Shown here: piece after piece, positions 52,360 to 61,663 of the stretch
How the letters are laid out: the number at the start of each line of letters is the position of its first letter
Numbering within the stretch: position 1 is the stretch's first letter
DNA from: DATAOG01 sp963753685
GTDB lineage: Bacteria > Pseudomonadota > Alphaproteobacteria > Geminicoccales > Geminicoccaceae
DNA: 64,000 nt
Assembly (NCBI GenBank): GCA_963753685.1
Contig: CAVWDE010000007.1
Span: 1 to 64,000 of the forward strand
Direction: 5' to 3'
Notes under the pieces: model-generated
The model's input: the letters and a program-made list of their open reading frames with translations, nothing else
Database searches by the model: none
What the model was told of the DNA's origin: nothing
Program-made: the position numbers and the translations under genes

Positions 52360-53522
52360 CGGCCGAGGAAGCGCGCGATGCGCTCGATCGCCTCCTCGAT
52401 GTTGGCGATCGAGTTGGCGTAGGAGAAGCGGATGTAGCCCTCGCCCTGGTCGCCGAAGCTGGTGCCGGCGACCAGGGCGACGCCGACCTCGTTGAGGAGG
52501 TCGTCCTGAAGTTTGCGGGCGCTGTAGCCGGTGCCGGAGATGTTCGGAAAAGCGTAGAAGGCGCCGCCTGGGCGGACGCAGCGCACGCCCGGCAGGCCGT
52601 TCAGGAGCTCGAGGATGACCTTGCGGCGCTCATCGAACGCCTCGACCATGCGGAAGGCGGCGTCCTGCGGGCCCTTGAGCGCCTCGATGCCGGCCCACTG
52701 GGTCGCGGCGTTGACGCAGGAGTGGATGTTGATCGCGAGGCGGGTGGCGTGCTCGGCCAGGTCCTTGGGCCAGACCGCATAGCCCAGCCGCCAGCCGGTC
52801 ATCGCGTAGGTCTTGGACCAGCCATCGAGCAGGATCAGCCGGTCCGCGAGCTCGGGATAGACCAGCATGCTGGCGTGGGGGACGTTGTCGTAGACCATGC
52901 GGGCATAGATCTCGTCCGACATCACGACGACGTCCGGGTGCGCCGCCAAGCCCGCGACCAGCTTGTCGAGCTCCTCGCGCGCCACCACACCACCCGTGGG
53001 ATTGGCCGGGCTGTTGATGATCATCAGGCGCGTGCGGGGCGTGATCTTGGCCAGCACCTCCTCGGCCGAGAACGAGAAGCCGCTGTCCTCGTACAGCGGG
53101 ATCGGCACCGCCTTGGCGCCCGAGAACTCGATCACCGAGCGATAGATGGGAAAACCCGGGTCCGGGTACATGATCTCGGCGCCCGGCTCGCCGAACATGG
53201 TGATCGCGAAGTACATGGTGACCTTGCCGCCCGGCACGATCACGATCCGGTCAGGGTCGACCTCGACGCCCCGCCACTTTTGAATGTCCTCGGCGACCGC
53301 CTCGCGGAGCGGCAGGATGCCGTTCGCCGGCGTGTAGCCGTGGTGGCCGTCGGCCAGCGCCTTCTGGGCGGCGGCCACGATGTTCTCGGGCGTGGGAAAA
53401 TCCGGCTGGCCGATGCCGAGGTTGATGATGCTGCGGCCCGCCTGGGCGAGCTTGCTGGCGCGCGCGAGCACCTCGAAGGCGCTCTCGGTGCCGAGCCGAT
53501 GCATGCGTTGGGCGAGCTGCAT
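52356..53522 (-). CDS. Class I PLP-dependent aminotransferase
   Basis: 388 residues from ATG 53522. Family features in order: INLGIGQPDFPTPENIVAAAQKALADGHHGYTP, the NSPANPTGG motif (~residue 170), DEIYARMVYD (~205), and the Schiff-base lysine in DGWSKTYAMTGWRLGYAV (~233), plus the substrate-carboxylate Arg in GYIRFSYANS. It resembles aspartate/alanine aminotransferases (subgroup Ib/If). Full length. It converges with the kinase-like gene and lies 110 bp from the next gene downstream on its 5' side. Confidence 0.93.
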   Translation of the reverse strand: MQLAQRMHRLGTESAFEVLARASKLAQAGRSIINLGIGQPDFPTPENIVAAAQKALADGHHGYTPANGILPLREAVAEDIQKWRGVEVDPDRIVIVPGGKVTMYFAITMFGEPGAEIMYPDPGFPIYRSVIEFSGAKAVPIPLYEDSGFSFSAEEVLAKITPRTRLMIINSPANPTGGVVAREELDKLVAGLAAHPDVVVMSDEIYARMVYDNVPHASMLVYPELADRLILLDGWSKTYAMTGWRLGYAVWPKDLAEHATRLAINIHSCVNAATQWAGIEALKGPQDAAFRMVEAFDERRKVILELLNGLPGVRCVRPGGAFYAFPNISGTGYSARKLQDDLLNEVGVALVAGTSFGDQGEGYIRFSYANSIANIEEAIERIARFLGR

Positions 53523-53632
53523 AACGATGTCCCCCGGGGTAGCGGTACCTTTGTTCGATGGTCTCCCACAGCATAGCCGAAGCCGCGGCGCGCACCAGCA
53601 CCGCGGCGATCGGCGCAACCCTGGAAGGGGGG

Positions 53633-54283
53633 CTAACCAGTGCGACCGGACGCGCCCTCGAACCGCCGCAGACGGCTGCCGAAGATCTGTTTCGCGAGGT
53701 CGTCGATGCGCGCCAGCATGCGCTCCCACGAGAAGCCGGTGACGATGCCGAGCGCCAGATAGGCATAGACCGAGCTGTCGCTGAGCGCACTCTGCTCGCC
53801 GCCGGCGAAGACCAGCAGCCCGCCGCGCAGCATCGCATAGGTGGTGACGCCGAGCAGGCCAGCCGCCCAGGGGCCGAGCAGATAGGAGCCGCTGTACGAC
53901 ACGTGGAACTCGCGGAGCACCACCGCGTATTTGTGCAGGCCGCGGAAGGACAGGATGATCGCGCCGAGCACCGCGCCACCGGCGGTATAGGCGAAGGTCT
54001 GCACCGCCAGCGGGTCGCTGGCAGCGAAATCGATCCCCGGAAACGCACGTTCGAACACGCCGAACGACTTGGTCCAGACGTAGACCATAAGGTAGAGGAC
54101 CAGCGCGCTGCAGGTCAGCAGATAGAGTCCAAGGCCGATCGCGGCCAGCCCCTCGCGCGAGGTCATCGTCCCGTGCGGCTGGGCCGGCTGGCCGTGCCGC
54201 GCCGCTCGAAATGGCGCCTCCAGGCCAAACCCGACATCGGCTGTCCGTACCAGAAATGTGGCGTCTGCAAATTTCGTTGCCAT
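53633..54283 (-). CDS. Membrane protein of unknown function
   Basis: 216 residues from ATG 54283 (or a shorter form from ATG 54166, 39 residues on). Four hydrophobic segments: AAIGLGLYLLTCSALVLYLMVYVW, VQTFAYTAGGAVLGAIILSF, SYLLGPWAAGLLGVTTYAMLRGGLLVFAG and SSVYAYLALGIVTGFSWE. A final cytosolic helix (RMLARIDDLAKQIFGSRLRR). I do not recognise the family. It sits 47 bp upstream of mobA on the same strand. Confidence 0.78.
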   Translation of the reverse strand: MATKFADATFLVRTADVGFGLEAPFRAARHGQPAQPHGTMTSREGLAAIGLGLYLLTCSALVLYLMVYVWTKSFGVFERAFPGIDFAASDPLAVQTFAYTAGGAVLGAIILSFRGLHKYAVVLREFHVSYSGSYLLGPWAAGLLGVTTYAMLRGGLLVFAGGEQSALSDSSVYAYLALGIVTGFSWERMLARIDDLAKQIFGSRLRRFEGASGRTG

Positions 54284-54330
54284 CGCTCTCGACCCCTGCT
54301 CATGCGGCCCCTCGCCGCAGCTGAGGGTTG

Positions 54331-54993
54331 CTATTCGGGATAGGAGCGATCGCCTTTAGATTGTCGCATCAGGATCAGCTCGGCCTCGGCCAGGTCCGCC
54401 GGCCGATTGGTGTTGAAGAAAGGGTCAATCGGTTCGATCGGAAAGTCGACCAGGGCCAGGCGATGGCGCGCGGTCCAGAGGTCGACCTTGCGGATCGCCT
54501 CGCCCGCCATCGCGGCGCGCAGGTCGTTCGCGAGCCGGACCGGCCAGAGGCCGAAGACCGGGTGCGCCCGGCCGCCGGAAGTGGCGCACGCGAGATCGGC
54601 CCCGTCGCGCTCCACGGCAGCCAGCAACTGCGCGACCAGGTCGGTCGGGAAGAACGGCGTGTCGGTCGCAAGGGTTGCGATCCACGGGCACTCGGGCCGG
54701 TTCGCCCGCGCCCATGCCATGCCGGTCAACACCCCGGCGAGCGGGCCCGCGAAGCCCGGGATCAGGTCGGCAGCGACCGGCAGGCCGAAGCCGGCGAACC
54801 GCTCCGGATCGCCGTTGGCATTGAGCAGCAGCGCCCGAACTTGCGGTGCCGCCCGGGCGATGACCTGCTCAAGGATCGGCCGGCCGCCGAGCGGCCGCAG
54901 ACATTTGTCGCCGCCGCCCATGCGGCGTGCCTGCCCGCCCGCGAGCAGCACCCCGACCACCGGCGGGATGATCGCCTCGCTCGATCTCGCCAT
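54331..54993 (-). CDS. mobA: Molybdenum cofactor guanylyltransferase
   Basis: 220 residues from ATG 54993. MobA attaches GMP to molybdopterin, giving the bis-MGD cofactor. Conserved start VVGVLLAGGQARRMGGGDKCLRPLGG (GTP-binding) and the middle LATDTPFFPTDLVAQLLAAV with the metal-binding Asp are clear; NTNRPADLAEAE closes the family. Its product is needed by the two molybdopterin enzymes in this window, the oxidoreductase at 34307 and formate dehydrogenase. Confidence 0.95.
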   Translation of the reverse strand: MARSSEAIIPPVVGVLLAGGQARRMGGGDKCLRPLGGRPILEQVIARAAPQVRALLLNANGDPERFAGFGLPVAADLIPGFAGPLAGVLTGMAWARANRPECPWIATLATDTPFFPTDLVAQLLAAVERDGADLACATSGGRAHPVFGLWPVRLANDLRAAMAGEAIRKVDLWTARHRLALVDFPIEPIDPFFNTNRPADLAEAELILMRQSKGDRSYPE

Positions 54994-55054
54994 GGCGCCT
55001 GCCGCCGTCTTGCCGACCGGCAATGATGGGGCATCCGGCGCGCTCTGGCTACGG

Positions 55055-55690
55055 TCAGGCGGGTTGCGGACTGGCCCCGCTCCAGTCCACGGCGCCGTGC
55101 GGGTCGTGGAGCACGACCTCGGGCCCGAGCGCATAGCCGTGCTTGAGCCGGAGGCCCGAGCGCTCGGCAAAACGGCGCGGCCGGTACCGGCTGGGCGACT
55201 GGCCGCCATGATCGAGGTCGTCCAGGAGGCCGAGACGCTGGTAGACCTCGGCGACCAGCGCGGCGCCGGTCGGCTCGCCGAGATGCTCGGGCTTGGCGCC
55301 CAGCCAGCCGTCGTCGGCGGCGGCCATCAGATCGAGCAGGCCTCGCTCCGGAGCGCGCCGGCCGAGTTGCTGGCGCAAGGCCTCCAGCCGTGCGCAATGG
55401 GCCGAGGTCAGCGCATTGTTCAGGCAACGGACGCTGATCTTGCCTGGGAAGCTCGCGATCCGCGCGGCGAGCCGGCCTTGGGTCGTCGCCCGGTGCCGGC
55501 CGTCGCGATGCGCCTCCCAGAGCAGGGGCTCGGGGTCCTCGGGCCGACGCAGCAGCAGGCCGACATGCGTCCAGGGATGCCGGGGCCACCACTTGAAGAG
55601 GCCACTCACCCGGGTCGGGCCGGCGAACAACACGATATCCCCGGTCTTCAGAAGGCTCGCCACCGCAGCCACATCGATCCCGGTCATCAC
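55055..55690 (-). CDS. Permuted papain-like (NlpC/P60-type, YiiX-like) protein, catalytic Cys apparently missing
   Basis: 211 residues from ATG 55690 (or 55687). It starts with the family pattern SLLKTGDIVLFAGPTRVSGLFKWWPRHPWTHVGLLLRRPEDPEPLLWE, in which the His of WTHVG is the catalytic His of the circularly permuted NlpC/P60 group. The second half should hold C-S-E-L-V-A; instead PTGAALVAEVYQRLGLLDD is found, so Cys appears replaced by Gly. The protein probably binds rather than cleaves its lipid or peptide substrate. It lies between mobA (61 bp) and fdhD on the same strand. Confidence 0.68.
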   Translation of the reverse strand: MMTGIDVAAVASLLKTGDIVLFAGPTRVSGLFKWWPRHPWTHVGLLLRRPEDPEPLLWEAHRDGRHRATTQGRLAARIASFPGKISVRCLNNALTSAHCARLEALRQQLGRRAPERGLLDLMAAADDGWLGAKPEHLGEPTGAALVAEVYQRLGLLDDLDHGGQSPSRYRPRRFAERSGLRLKHGYALGPEVVLHDPHGAVDWSGASPQPA

Positions 55691-55904
55691 TCAAACTCCC
55701 GCCCCGGCCGCCAGTCCGCTCCGCCGCTTACGAAGCCGACTTTCCGGCGAGGCATCACCGTCCGCTCACTCAGGACATTATGGGGCTTCGGGATGACCGT
55801 GCAGTGAACGCGTTCACATTTTCTTCACCCGTTGCGCTTTTGTCACGCTTTTTGGGCCTTACGTTGCAAACTAGCAACACGCCCTGGCGCGCCGCACGGC
55901 AACT

Positions 55905-56786
55905 CTACGCTGCGTCGTCCTCGAGCGAGGATTTGCGCTGCAGGTGGCGGGCTTCGTCGGCGACGTAGTGCGGGTCGGCGTCGAACACGATCCGGGATTC
56001 CCCGGCCAGCGCGATGAAGCGCTTGCCCTTGGCGCGGCCGATCAGGGTCAGGTTCGCCTGCCGCGCGAGGTCGACCCCCCAGGCGGTGAAGCCCGAGCGC
56101 GAGATCAGGATCGGGATCTGCATCTGCACGGTCTTGATCACCATCTCGCTGGTGAGACGGCCCGTGGTGTAGAAGATCTTGCCGGCCGGAGACATGCCGT
56201 TCAGGAACATGTAGCCCGCGATCTTGTCGACCGCATTGTGGCGGCCGACGTCCTCCATGTAGAGCAGCGGCCGGTCGGCCTCGCACAGCACGCAGCCGTG
56301 GATCGCGCCGGCCTTGAGATAGAGCGAGGGGCTGGTGTTGATCTGCTTGGCGAGCGCGTACAGCCAGCTGGTCCTGAGCACCGCGTCCGCCGGCAGCCTG
56401 ACCTGCTCGAAGCGCTCCATGAGGTCGCCGAACACGGTGCCCTGGGCGCAGCCCGAGGTCCTGACCTTCTTGCGTAGCTTCGCTTCGTAGTCAGTGACGC
56501 GCTTGGTGCGCACGACCACGACCTCGAGCTCGGGGTCGTAGTCGATGCCGGCGATCTCATCGTCCGGTCGCAGCATGTTCTGGTTCAGGAGAAAACCGAC
56601 CGCCAGATAGTCCGGGAAATCGCCGATCGTCATCATGGTGACGATCTCCTGAGCGTTCAGGAACAGGGTCAGCGGCCGCTCGTGGACCACCGCGGTCTCG
56701 ATCCGGCGGCCGTCCTGATCGACCCCGACCACCGCCTGGGTGAGGCGCGGATCGTCCGGGTCGGGGCGCAGCAGGTAGTCGTCCAT
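55905..56786 (-). CDS. fdhD: Formate dehydrogenase accessory sulfurtransferase
   Basis: 293 residues. FdhD transfers sulfur from IscS to the bis-MGD cofactor before insertion into formate dehydrogenase. Conserved: YLAVGFLLNQNMLR, a single redox Cys in TSGCAQGTVFGDLMERFEQV (where E. coli has CxxC), HGCVLCEADRPLLYMEDVGRHNAVDKIAGYMF, YTTGRLTSEMVIKTVQMQIPILISRSGFTAWGVDLARQANLTLIGRAKGKRF. Separated from fdhA by one unrelated coiled-coil gene; all on the minus strand. Confidence 0.94.
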   Translation of the reverse strand: MDDYLLRPDPDDPRLTQAVVGVDQDGRRIETAVVHERPLTLFLNAQEIVTMMTIGDFPDYLAVGFLLNQNMLRPDDEIAGIDYDPELEVVVVRTKRVTDYEAKLRKKVRTSGCAQGTVFGDLMERFEQVRLPADAVLRTSWLYALAKQINTSPSLYLKAGAIHGCVLCEADRPLLYMEDVGRHNAVDKIAGYMFLNGMSPAGKIFYTTGRLTSEMVIKTVQMQIPILISRSGFTAWGVDLARQANLTLIGRAKGKRFIALAGESRIVFDADPHYVADEARHLQRKSSLEDDAA

Positions 56787-56882
56787 GGCCAGGCATTCTG
56801 AGCCCCGCCGACCGGCAGGGTCAAGCGCCCGCCCCCGGCGCGCGCACTCCGGGATGGCGTCGCCGGCCGCGGGGCGCGCCGG

Positions 56883-58460
56883 TCAGCCGTTGCTGCCGGC
56901 GACCTTGACGTCGAGCGCCTTCAGGAGGTCCTGGACGCGCGCCTGGATGGTCTGGGCGTAGCCGTCGAGGCCGGTCAGGACCTGGCCCTGGCGCTCGGCG
57001 ACCGCCTGATCCATGCTTTGCCAGCTGGCGACCAGCCCGGCCCGGGTCTGCTCGAGCTCGACCTGGGTCGCGGACACCCGCTTGGCGAGCTCCGCGAGCT
57101 GCGCCTCGCGCGCCTTGGCCACATCGTCCAACGCCTGCTGGCTCTGCGTCTGCAGCTTCTGGGTGACCTCGCCTTCGGCCCGGCGGATCACATCCTGGCT
57201 GCGCAGCACCGCGAGATCGGCCTTCTCGGCGGCGTTCGAGAGCATCTGGTCGATCTTGGTCTGCATCTCCTGGTGCGCGGCCTGGACCTTGGCATCGGCA
57301 TCGGCCATCAGCTGCGTGACCTGCTGTCCGGTCGCGCGCAGGTCCTTGATGGCGTCCTCGAGCGCCGCGCTGTCCTGCTTGGCCTGTTGCAGGCCCTGGT
57401 CCAGGGACTGGTTGAGGCCCTCGAGCCGGGCGCGCGACTGAGCGACTTTGCCCTCGAGATCCCGGGCCGAGCCCTCGATCGCGTCAAGCTCGGCCTTCCG
57501 ACTTTGCAGATCCTGCCCGAGCGCGTCCTTCTGGTCGGCCAGCCAGGCGGCCAGCTGGGGCGCGCCGGTCTTCACCGCCCCGACCTCGGCGGCCGCCTGA
57601 TCGAACTGGGTGCGCACCTGCTGGGCGCCCGCCGCCGCGCGCTGGACGTCGTCCTGCAGCTTCGGCACGCGCTGCTCGAGGGCGGCGAGGTCCTGGCTGA
57701 TGTCGTCGAGGCCGCGGTTCAGGGCATCCGCGCGCGCCCCGAGCTTCGCCAGCGCCTCGGTCACGCCGCCGCCCTGGGCGCCGAGCCGGTGCTCGAGCTC
57801 GGCAACCGCGTTGTCGCTCAACCCCATGATCGAGCGCACCGACTCGGCCATGGTCGCGCTGACCCGGTCGACATTGGCGCTGAGCTGATCGTGCAGCTGC
57901 GCCATCTGCGCGTTCAGACGCTCGGCCACGCCCAGGCGCCGGTCGAGATCCGCCCGCAGGTCTGCGACCCGCTGGTCGAGCAGGCCGGCCATGCGCGCCG
58001 CCTGCTGGTCGACCGCCACCCGCATCCGGAGCTCGTAGAACGCGCTGGCACCGGCCGCACCGGCAACCAACAGCAGGGCGCCAAGCAGCAGGGAAAGGGC
58101 CGGGCCGAACCGGGCGGGCGATCGCCCGCGCCGAGGCTCCGCAGCGACCGCCGCCGGCCCGAGGGCGACCTGGGCCGCCGGCTCGCTGATGGTCGCGTCG
58201 GCGAGCTCGATCAGCCGCTTGATCTGCGCCTCGAGCTGGGCGATTCGCCGCTCGTCGTGGTAGGAGCCGCGCGCCGCGCGCTGCAGCGCCTGCAGCTCGG
58301 CGACATCGGCGCGGTAATCGGCGAGCAGGCGCGATTCGGCGCCGAGCGCCGCGGCGAGCGCATCCTCGACCGCCGCCAGCCACAAGTCCCGCGGCCAGTC
58401 GGTGCTGCTCAGAACCCGATCACAAAAGCACTGCCATGCGCTGACCTTCGCCGGATCCAT
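56883..58460 (-). CDS. Membrane-anchored coiled-coil protein in the formate dehydrogenase locus
   Basis: 525 residues from ATG 58460 with CGGAGGCGG just upstream. The N-terminal ~100 residues (WQCFCDRVLSSTDWPRDLWLAAVEDALAAAL... with a helical segment RRIAQLEAQIKRLIELA) face the cytoplasm; a membrane span lies at ~122-150 (LSLLLGALLLVAGAAGASAFYELRM). The remaining ~370 residues are an almost unbroken coiled coil rich in Ala, Gln, Asp (e.g. LRADLDRRLGVAERLNAQMAQLHDQLSANVDRVSATMAESV). The architecture recalls methyl-accepting or scaffold proteins but has no HAMP or signalling domain. Unknown function. Confidence 0.82.
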   Translation of the reverse strand: MDPAKVSAWQCFCDRVLSSTDWPRDLWLAAVEDALAAALGAESRLLADYRADVAELQALQRAARGSYHDERRIAQLEAQIKRLIELADATISEPAAQVALGPAAVAAEPRRGRSPARFGPALSLLLGALLLVAGAAGASAFYELRMRVAVDQQAARMAGLLDQRVADLRADLDRRLGVAERLNAQMAQLHDQLSANVDRVSATMAESVRSIMGLSDNAVAELEHRLGAQGGGVTEALAKLGARADALNRGLDDISQDLAALEQRVPKLQDDVQRAAAGAQQVRTQFDQAAAEVGAVKTGAPQLAAWLADQKDALGQDLQSRKAELDAIEGSARDLEGKVAQSRARLEGLNQSLDQGLQQAKQDSAALEDAIKDLRATGQQVTQLMADADAKVQAAHQEMQTKIDQMLSNAAEKADLAVLRSQDVIRRAEGEVTQKLQTQSQQALDDVAKAREAQLAELAKRVSATQVELEQTRAGLVASWQSMDQAVAERQGQVLTGLDGYAQTIQARVQDLLKALDVKVAGSNG

Positions 58461-58701
58461 CGCCGCCTCCGGAGGGCCGGCCCTGCAGCCGACCCACACT
58501 AAGCCACAGTCTAGGCTGTGACATCCATAAGTTGTGAAGGATCGCACGAAAGCCACGGCCGCAGCAATTTGCGCGACGGTTGCTCTCGGCCTGCCGGTCA
58601 AGATCTCGAATACCCTGTTGCCGAAAGGCCACGACTTACCCCTGGCACGTGGTTCATCGAGGATCAGAACCGATCCGGAGGATCGCAAAGCTAAAGGACG
58701 G

Positions 58702-61473
58702 TTACTCCGCCGCCTGGGCTACCGTGCCGGCCTTCTCGACCTTGGCCGCGCAGAATTTATACTCCGGGATCTTGCCGAACGGGTCGAGCTGGGGGTTGGT
58801 CAGGATGTTGGCGGCGGCCTCGACGTAGCAGAACGGGATGAAGACCATGCCCTCGGCGACCGCGCGGTCGGCGCGCGCCATCAGCTCGATCGCGCCGCGG
58901 CGGGTGGTGACCCGGATCGGCTCGCCCGGCGCCACGCCGAGCGCCCTCAGGTCGCGCGGATGCAGGCTCGCCACTGCCTCCGGCTCCAGCCGGTCGAGCG
59001 TGCTCGCGCGCCTGGTCATGGCGCCGGTGTGCCAGTGCTCGAGCTGGCGGCCGGTGGTCAGCACCATCGGATAGTGCACGTCGGGCAGCTCGGCCGGCGG
59101 CAGCACGTCCGCGGGCGTGAACTTGCCGCGGCCGTCGCCGGTGGGGAATCGGTCGCCGAACACGATGTCCTGGCCCGGCTGGTCCGGGCCGTCGCAGGGA
59201 TAGGTCACCGAACTCTCGGCGGCGAGCCGGTCCCAGGTGATGTTGGCAAGCGACGGCATCGCCTGCATCATTTCCGCATAGACATCGCGCGGATGCTGGT
59301 AGTGCCAGTCGAGCCCGATCCGGCGCGCGATCTCCTGGACGATCCACCAGTCCTGGCGCGCCTCGCCCGGCAGCGGCAGGGCAGCGCGCCCCATCTGCAC
59401 CTGGCGGTTGGTGTTGGTGACCGTGCCCTCTTTCTCCGGCCAGGCCGAGGCCGGCAGGACGACGTCGGCGTACATCGCGGTCTCGGTCAGGAACAGATCC
59501 TGAACCACCAGATGCTCGAGCCTGGCCAGCGCCGCGCGCGCGTGCTGGACGTCCGGGTCGGACATCGCCGGGTTCTCGCCCATGATGTACATGCCCTTGA
59601 TCACGCCATCATGGATCGCGTGCACGATCTCGACCACGGTCAGGCCCGGCTCGGGGTCGAGCTTTTTTCCCCACAGGCCCTCGAAGCGGGCGCGAATCGC
59701 ATCCTGGCCGACCCGGCCATAGTCCGGAAACATCATCGGGATCAGGCCGGCATCCGACGCGCCCTGGACATTGTTCTGGCCGCGCAGCGGGTGCAGGCCG
59801 GTGCCCGGCCGCCCGACCTGGCCGCACATCAGGACCAGCGAGATCAGACAGCGGGCGTTGTCGGTGCCGTGCACGTGCTGGCTGATGCCCATGCCCCAGA
59901 AGACGATCGCCCGCTGCGCGGTCGCGAAGGCGCGCGCGACGGTGCGCAGGGTGCCCGCGTCGATGCCGCAGACCGCGGCCATGGCCTCGGGGCGGAACTC
60001 GCGCAGGTGCGCCTTCAACTGCTCGAAGCCCTCGGTGTGCGCCTGGATGTACTGCCGGTCGTAGAGGTCCTCCTCGACGATTGTGTGCATCAGCGCATTC
60101 AGCATCGCGACGTCGCTGCCGGGCTTGAACTGCAGCATGTGAGTTGCGTGGCGCTTGAGCGCCTGGCCGCGCGGGTCCATCACGACCAGCGTCTTGCCGC
60201 GCTTGGCCGCCTGCTTGAAGAAGGTCGCGGCGACCGGGTGGTTCTCGGTCGGGTTGGCGCCGATCACGACGATCACATCAGCATCGAGCGCCGCGGTGAA
60301 GGGCGCGGTCACCGCGCCTGAGCCGATGTTCTCGAGCAGGGCTGCGACCGAGCTCGCGTGGCAGAGCCTGGTGCAGTGGTCGACGTTGTTGGAGCCGAAG
60401 CCAGCCCGGACCAGCTTCTGGACCAGGTACGCCTCCTCGTTGGAGCCCTTGGCTGAGCCGAAGCCCGCCAGCGCCTTCGGCCCGTCGCGGTCGCGAATCT
60501 TACCCAGGCCGCTGGCGGCGACCTCGAGCGCCTCCTCCCAGCTGGCCTCGCGGAAATGGGTCCAGGGGTTGGCCGGGTCGAGGTCCGGCTCGATGCCCTT
60601 GAGGGCGCCCTCCTTGCGGATCATCGGCCGCATCAGGCGATGCGGGTGGCCGACGTAGTCGAAGCCGAAGCGGCCCTTGACGCACAGCCGGTTCGCGTTG
60701 GCCGGGCCGTTGCGGCCGGTGACGTAGCGGATCTGGTCGTCCTTGACGTGGTAGGTGATCTGGCAGCCGACCCCGCAGTAAGGGCAGACGCTCTCGACCT
60801 CGCGGTCGACCTCGGGGTGGCCCTTGCCCGCGGTATCGACGATCGCGGCCGGCATCAGGGCCCCGGTCGGGCAGGCCTGGACGCACTCGCCGCAGGCGAC
60901 GCAGGTCGAATTGCCCATCGGGTCGTCCTGGTCGAACACGATCTTGGCCTGCGCGTTGCGGTAGGCCATGCCGATCACGTCGTTGACCTGGACCTCGCGG
61001 CAGGCGCGCACGCACAGGTTGCACTGGATGCAGGCGTCCAGATTGACCGCCATCGCCGGATGACTGAGGTCGGCGACCTCGGGCCGACGTTTAGCGAAGC
61101 GGCTTTCGCGGACGTCCATCCGGTCGGCCCACTGCCAGAGCCGGGACTCCGGGTGATGGGCGACCGGACGCTGCGGCTGATCGGCGAGCAGCAGCTCCAT
61201 GACCATCCGGCGCGCGGTCTCCGCCCGCTCCGAGGCGCTCACCACCTTCATGCCCGCGGTGGGCTTCCTGATGCAGGATGCCGCCAGCACGCGCTCGCCC
61301 TCGATCTCGACCATGCAGGCGCGACAGTTGCCGTCGGCCCGGTAGCCGGGCTCGGGCAGCCAGCACAGATGCGGGATCTCGACGCCTTCCCGCCGGGCCA
61401 CCTGCCAGATGCTCTCGCCGGGCGCGGCCTCGACCTCGCGGCCATCGAGTGTGAAGCGAATCGTCTCGGTCAT
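58702..61473 (-). CDS. fdsA: Formate dehydrogenase alpha subunit with N-terminal iron-sulfur domains
   Basis: 923 residues from ATG 61473. Oxidises formate to CO2. The N-terminus has a 2Fe-2S domain (HLCWLPEPGYRADGNCRACMVEIEGERVLAASC), 4Fe-4S clusters (CIQCNLCVRACREVQ; CVACGECVQACPTG), then the catalytic Mo subunit: CPYCGVGCQITYHVKDD, the active-site Cys in NNVDHCTRLCHASSV (Cys, not selenocysteine) and the bis-MGD binding C-domain. The layout matches NAD-linked FdsA. The fdsB/fdsG electron-transfer subunits are not in this window, so its partner or electron acceptor is unknown. Confidence 0.95.
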   Translation of the reverse strand: MTETIRFTLDGREVEAAPGESIWQVARREGVEIPHLCWLPEPGYRADGNCRACMVEIEGERVLAASCIRKPTAGMKVVSASERAETARRMVMELLLADQPQRPVAHHPESRLWQWADRMDVRESRFAKRRPEVADLSHPAMAVNLDACIQCNLCVRACREVQVNDVIGMAYRNAQAKIVFDQDDPMGNSTCVACGECVQACPTGALMPAAIVDTAGKGHPEVDREVESVCPYCGVGCQITYHVKDDQIRYVTGRNGPANANRLCVKGRFGFDYVGHPHRLMRPMIRKEGALKGIEPDLDPANPWTHFREASWEEALEVAASGLGKIRDRDGPKALAGFGSAKGSNEEAYLVQKLVRAGFGSNNVDHCTRLCHASSVAALLENIGSGAVTAPFTAALDADVIVVIGANPTENHPVAATFFKQAAKRGKTLVVMDPRGQALKRHATHMLQFKPGSDVAMLNALMHTIVEEDLYDRQYIQAHTEGFEQLKAHLREFRPEAMAAVCGIDAGTLRTVARAFATAQRAIVFWGMGISQHVHGTDNARCLISLVLMCGQVGRPGTGLHPLRGQNNVQGASDAGLIPMMFPDYGRVGQDAIRARFEGLWGKKLDPEPGLTVVEIVHAIHDGVIKGMYIMGENPAMSDPDVQHARAALARLEHLVVQDLFLTETAMYADVVLPASAWPEKEGTVTNTNRQVQMGRAALPLPGEARQDWWIVQEIARRIGLDWHYQHPRDVYAEMMQAMPSLANITWDRLAAESSVTYPCDGPDQPGQDIVFGDRFPTGDGRGKFTPADVLPPAELPDVHYPMVLTTGRQLEHWHTGAMTRRASTLDRLEPEAVASLHPRDLRALGVAPGEPIRVTTRRGAIELMARADRAVAEGMVFIPFCYVEAAANILTNPQLDPFGKIPEYKFCAAKVEKAGTVAQAAE

Positions 61474-61663
61474 GGCGGCAACCTCGCAAACGAACGCATG
61501 AGCTCCCCTGGTCACCGGGATGACGTCGCCCGCTCGGGCTGACATGTAACCAAGCTCGCGTCCCGGCCGGAATGGGCGCCCGCCCTCAGCTCCAACATAA
61601 GCCGTCCCGGCTTGCCACCAACCGGTGCCCGGACGGCTCGCCGGTCTTGGCCCCCCGAGCGCG

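Noticed and set aside
58534..60321. 595-codon plus-strand ORF opposite formate dehydrogenase
   Set aside because: Antisense shadow; Asp/His/Arg-rich low-complexity sequence.
60361..60400. Possible selenocysteine site in formate dehydrogenase
   Set aside because: The active-site residue is a normal Cys codon in HCTRLCH; no in-frame TGA is present.
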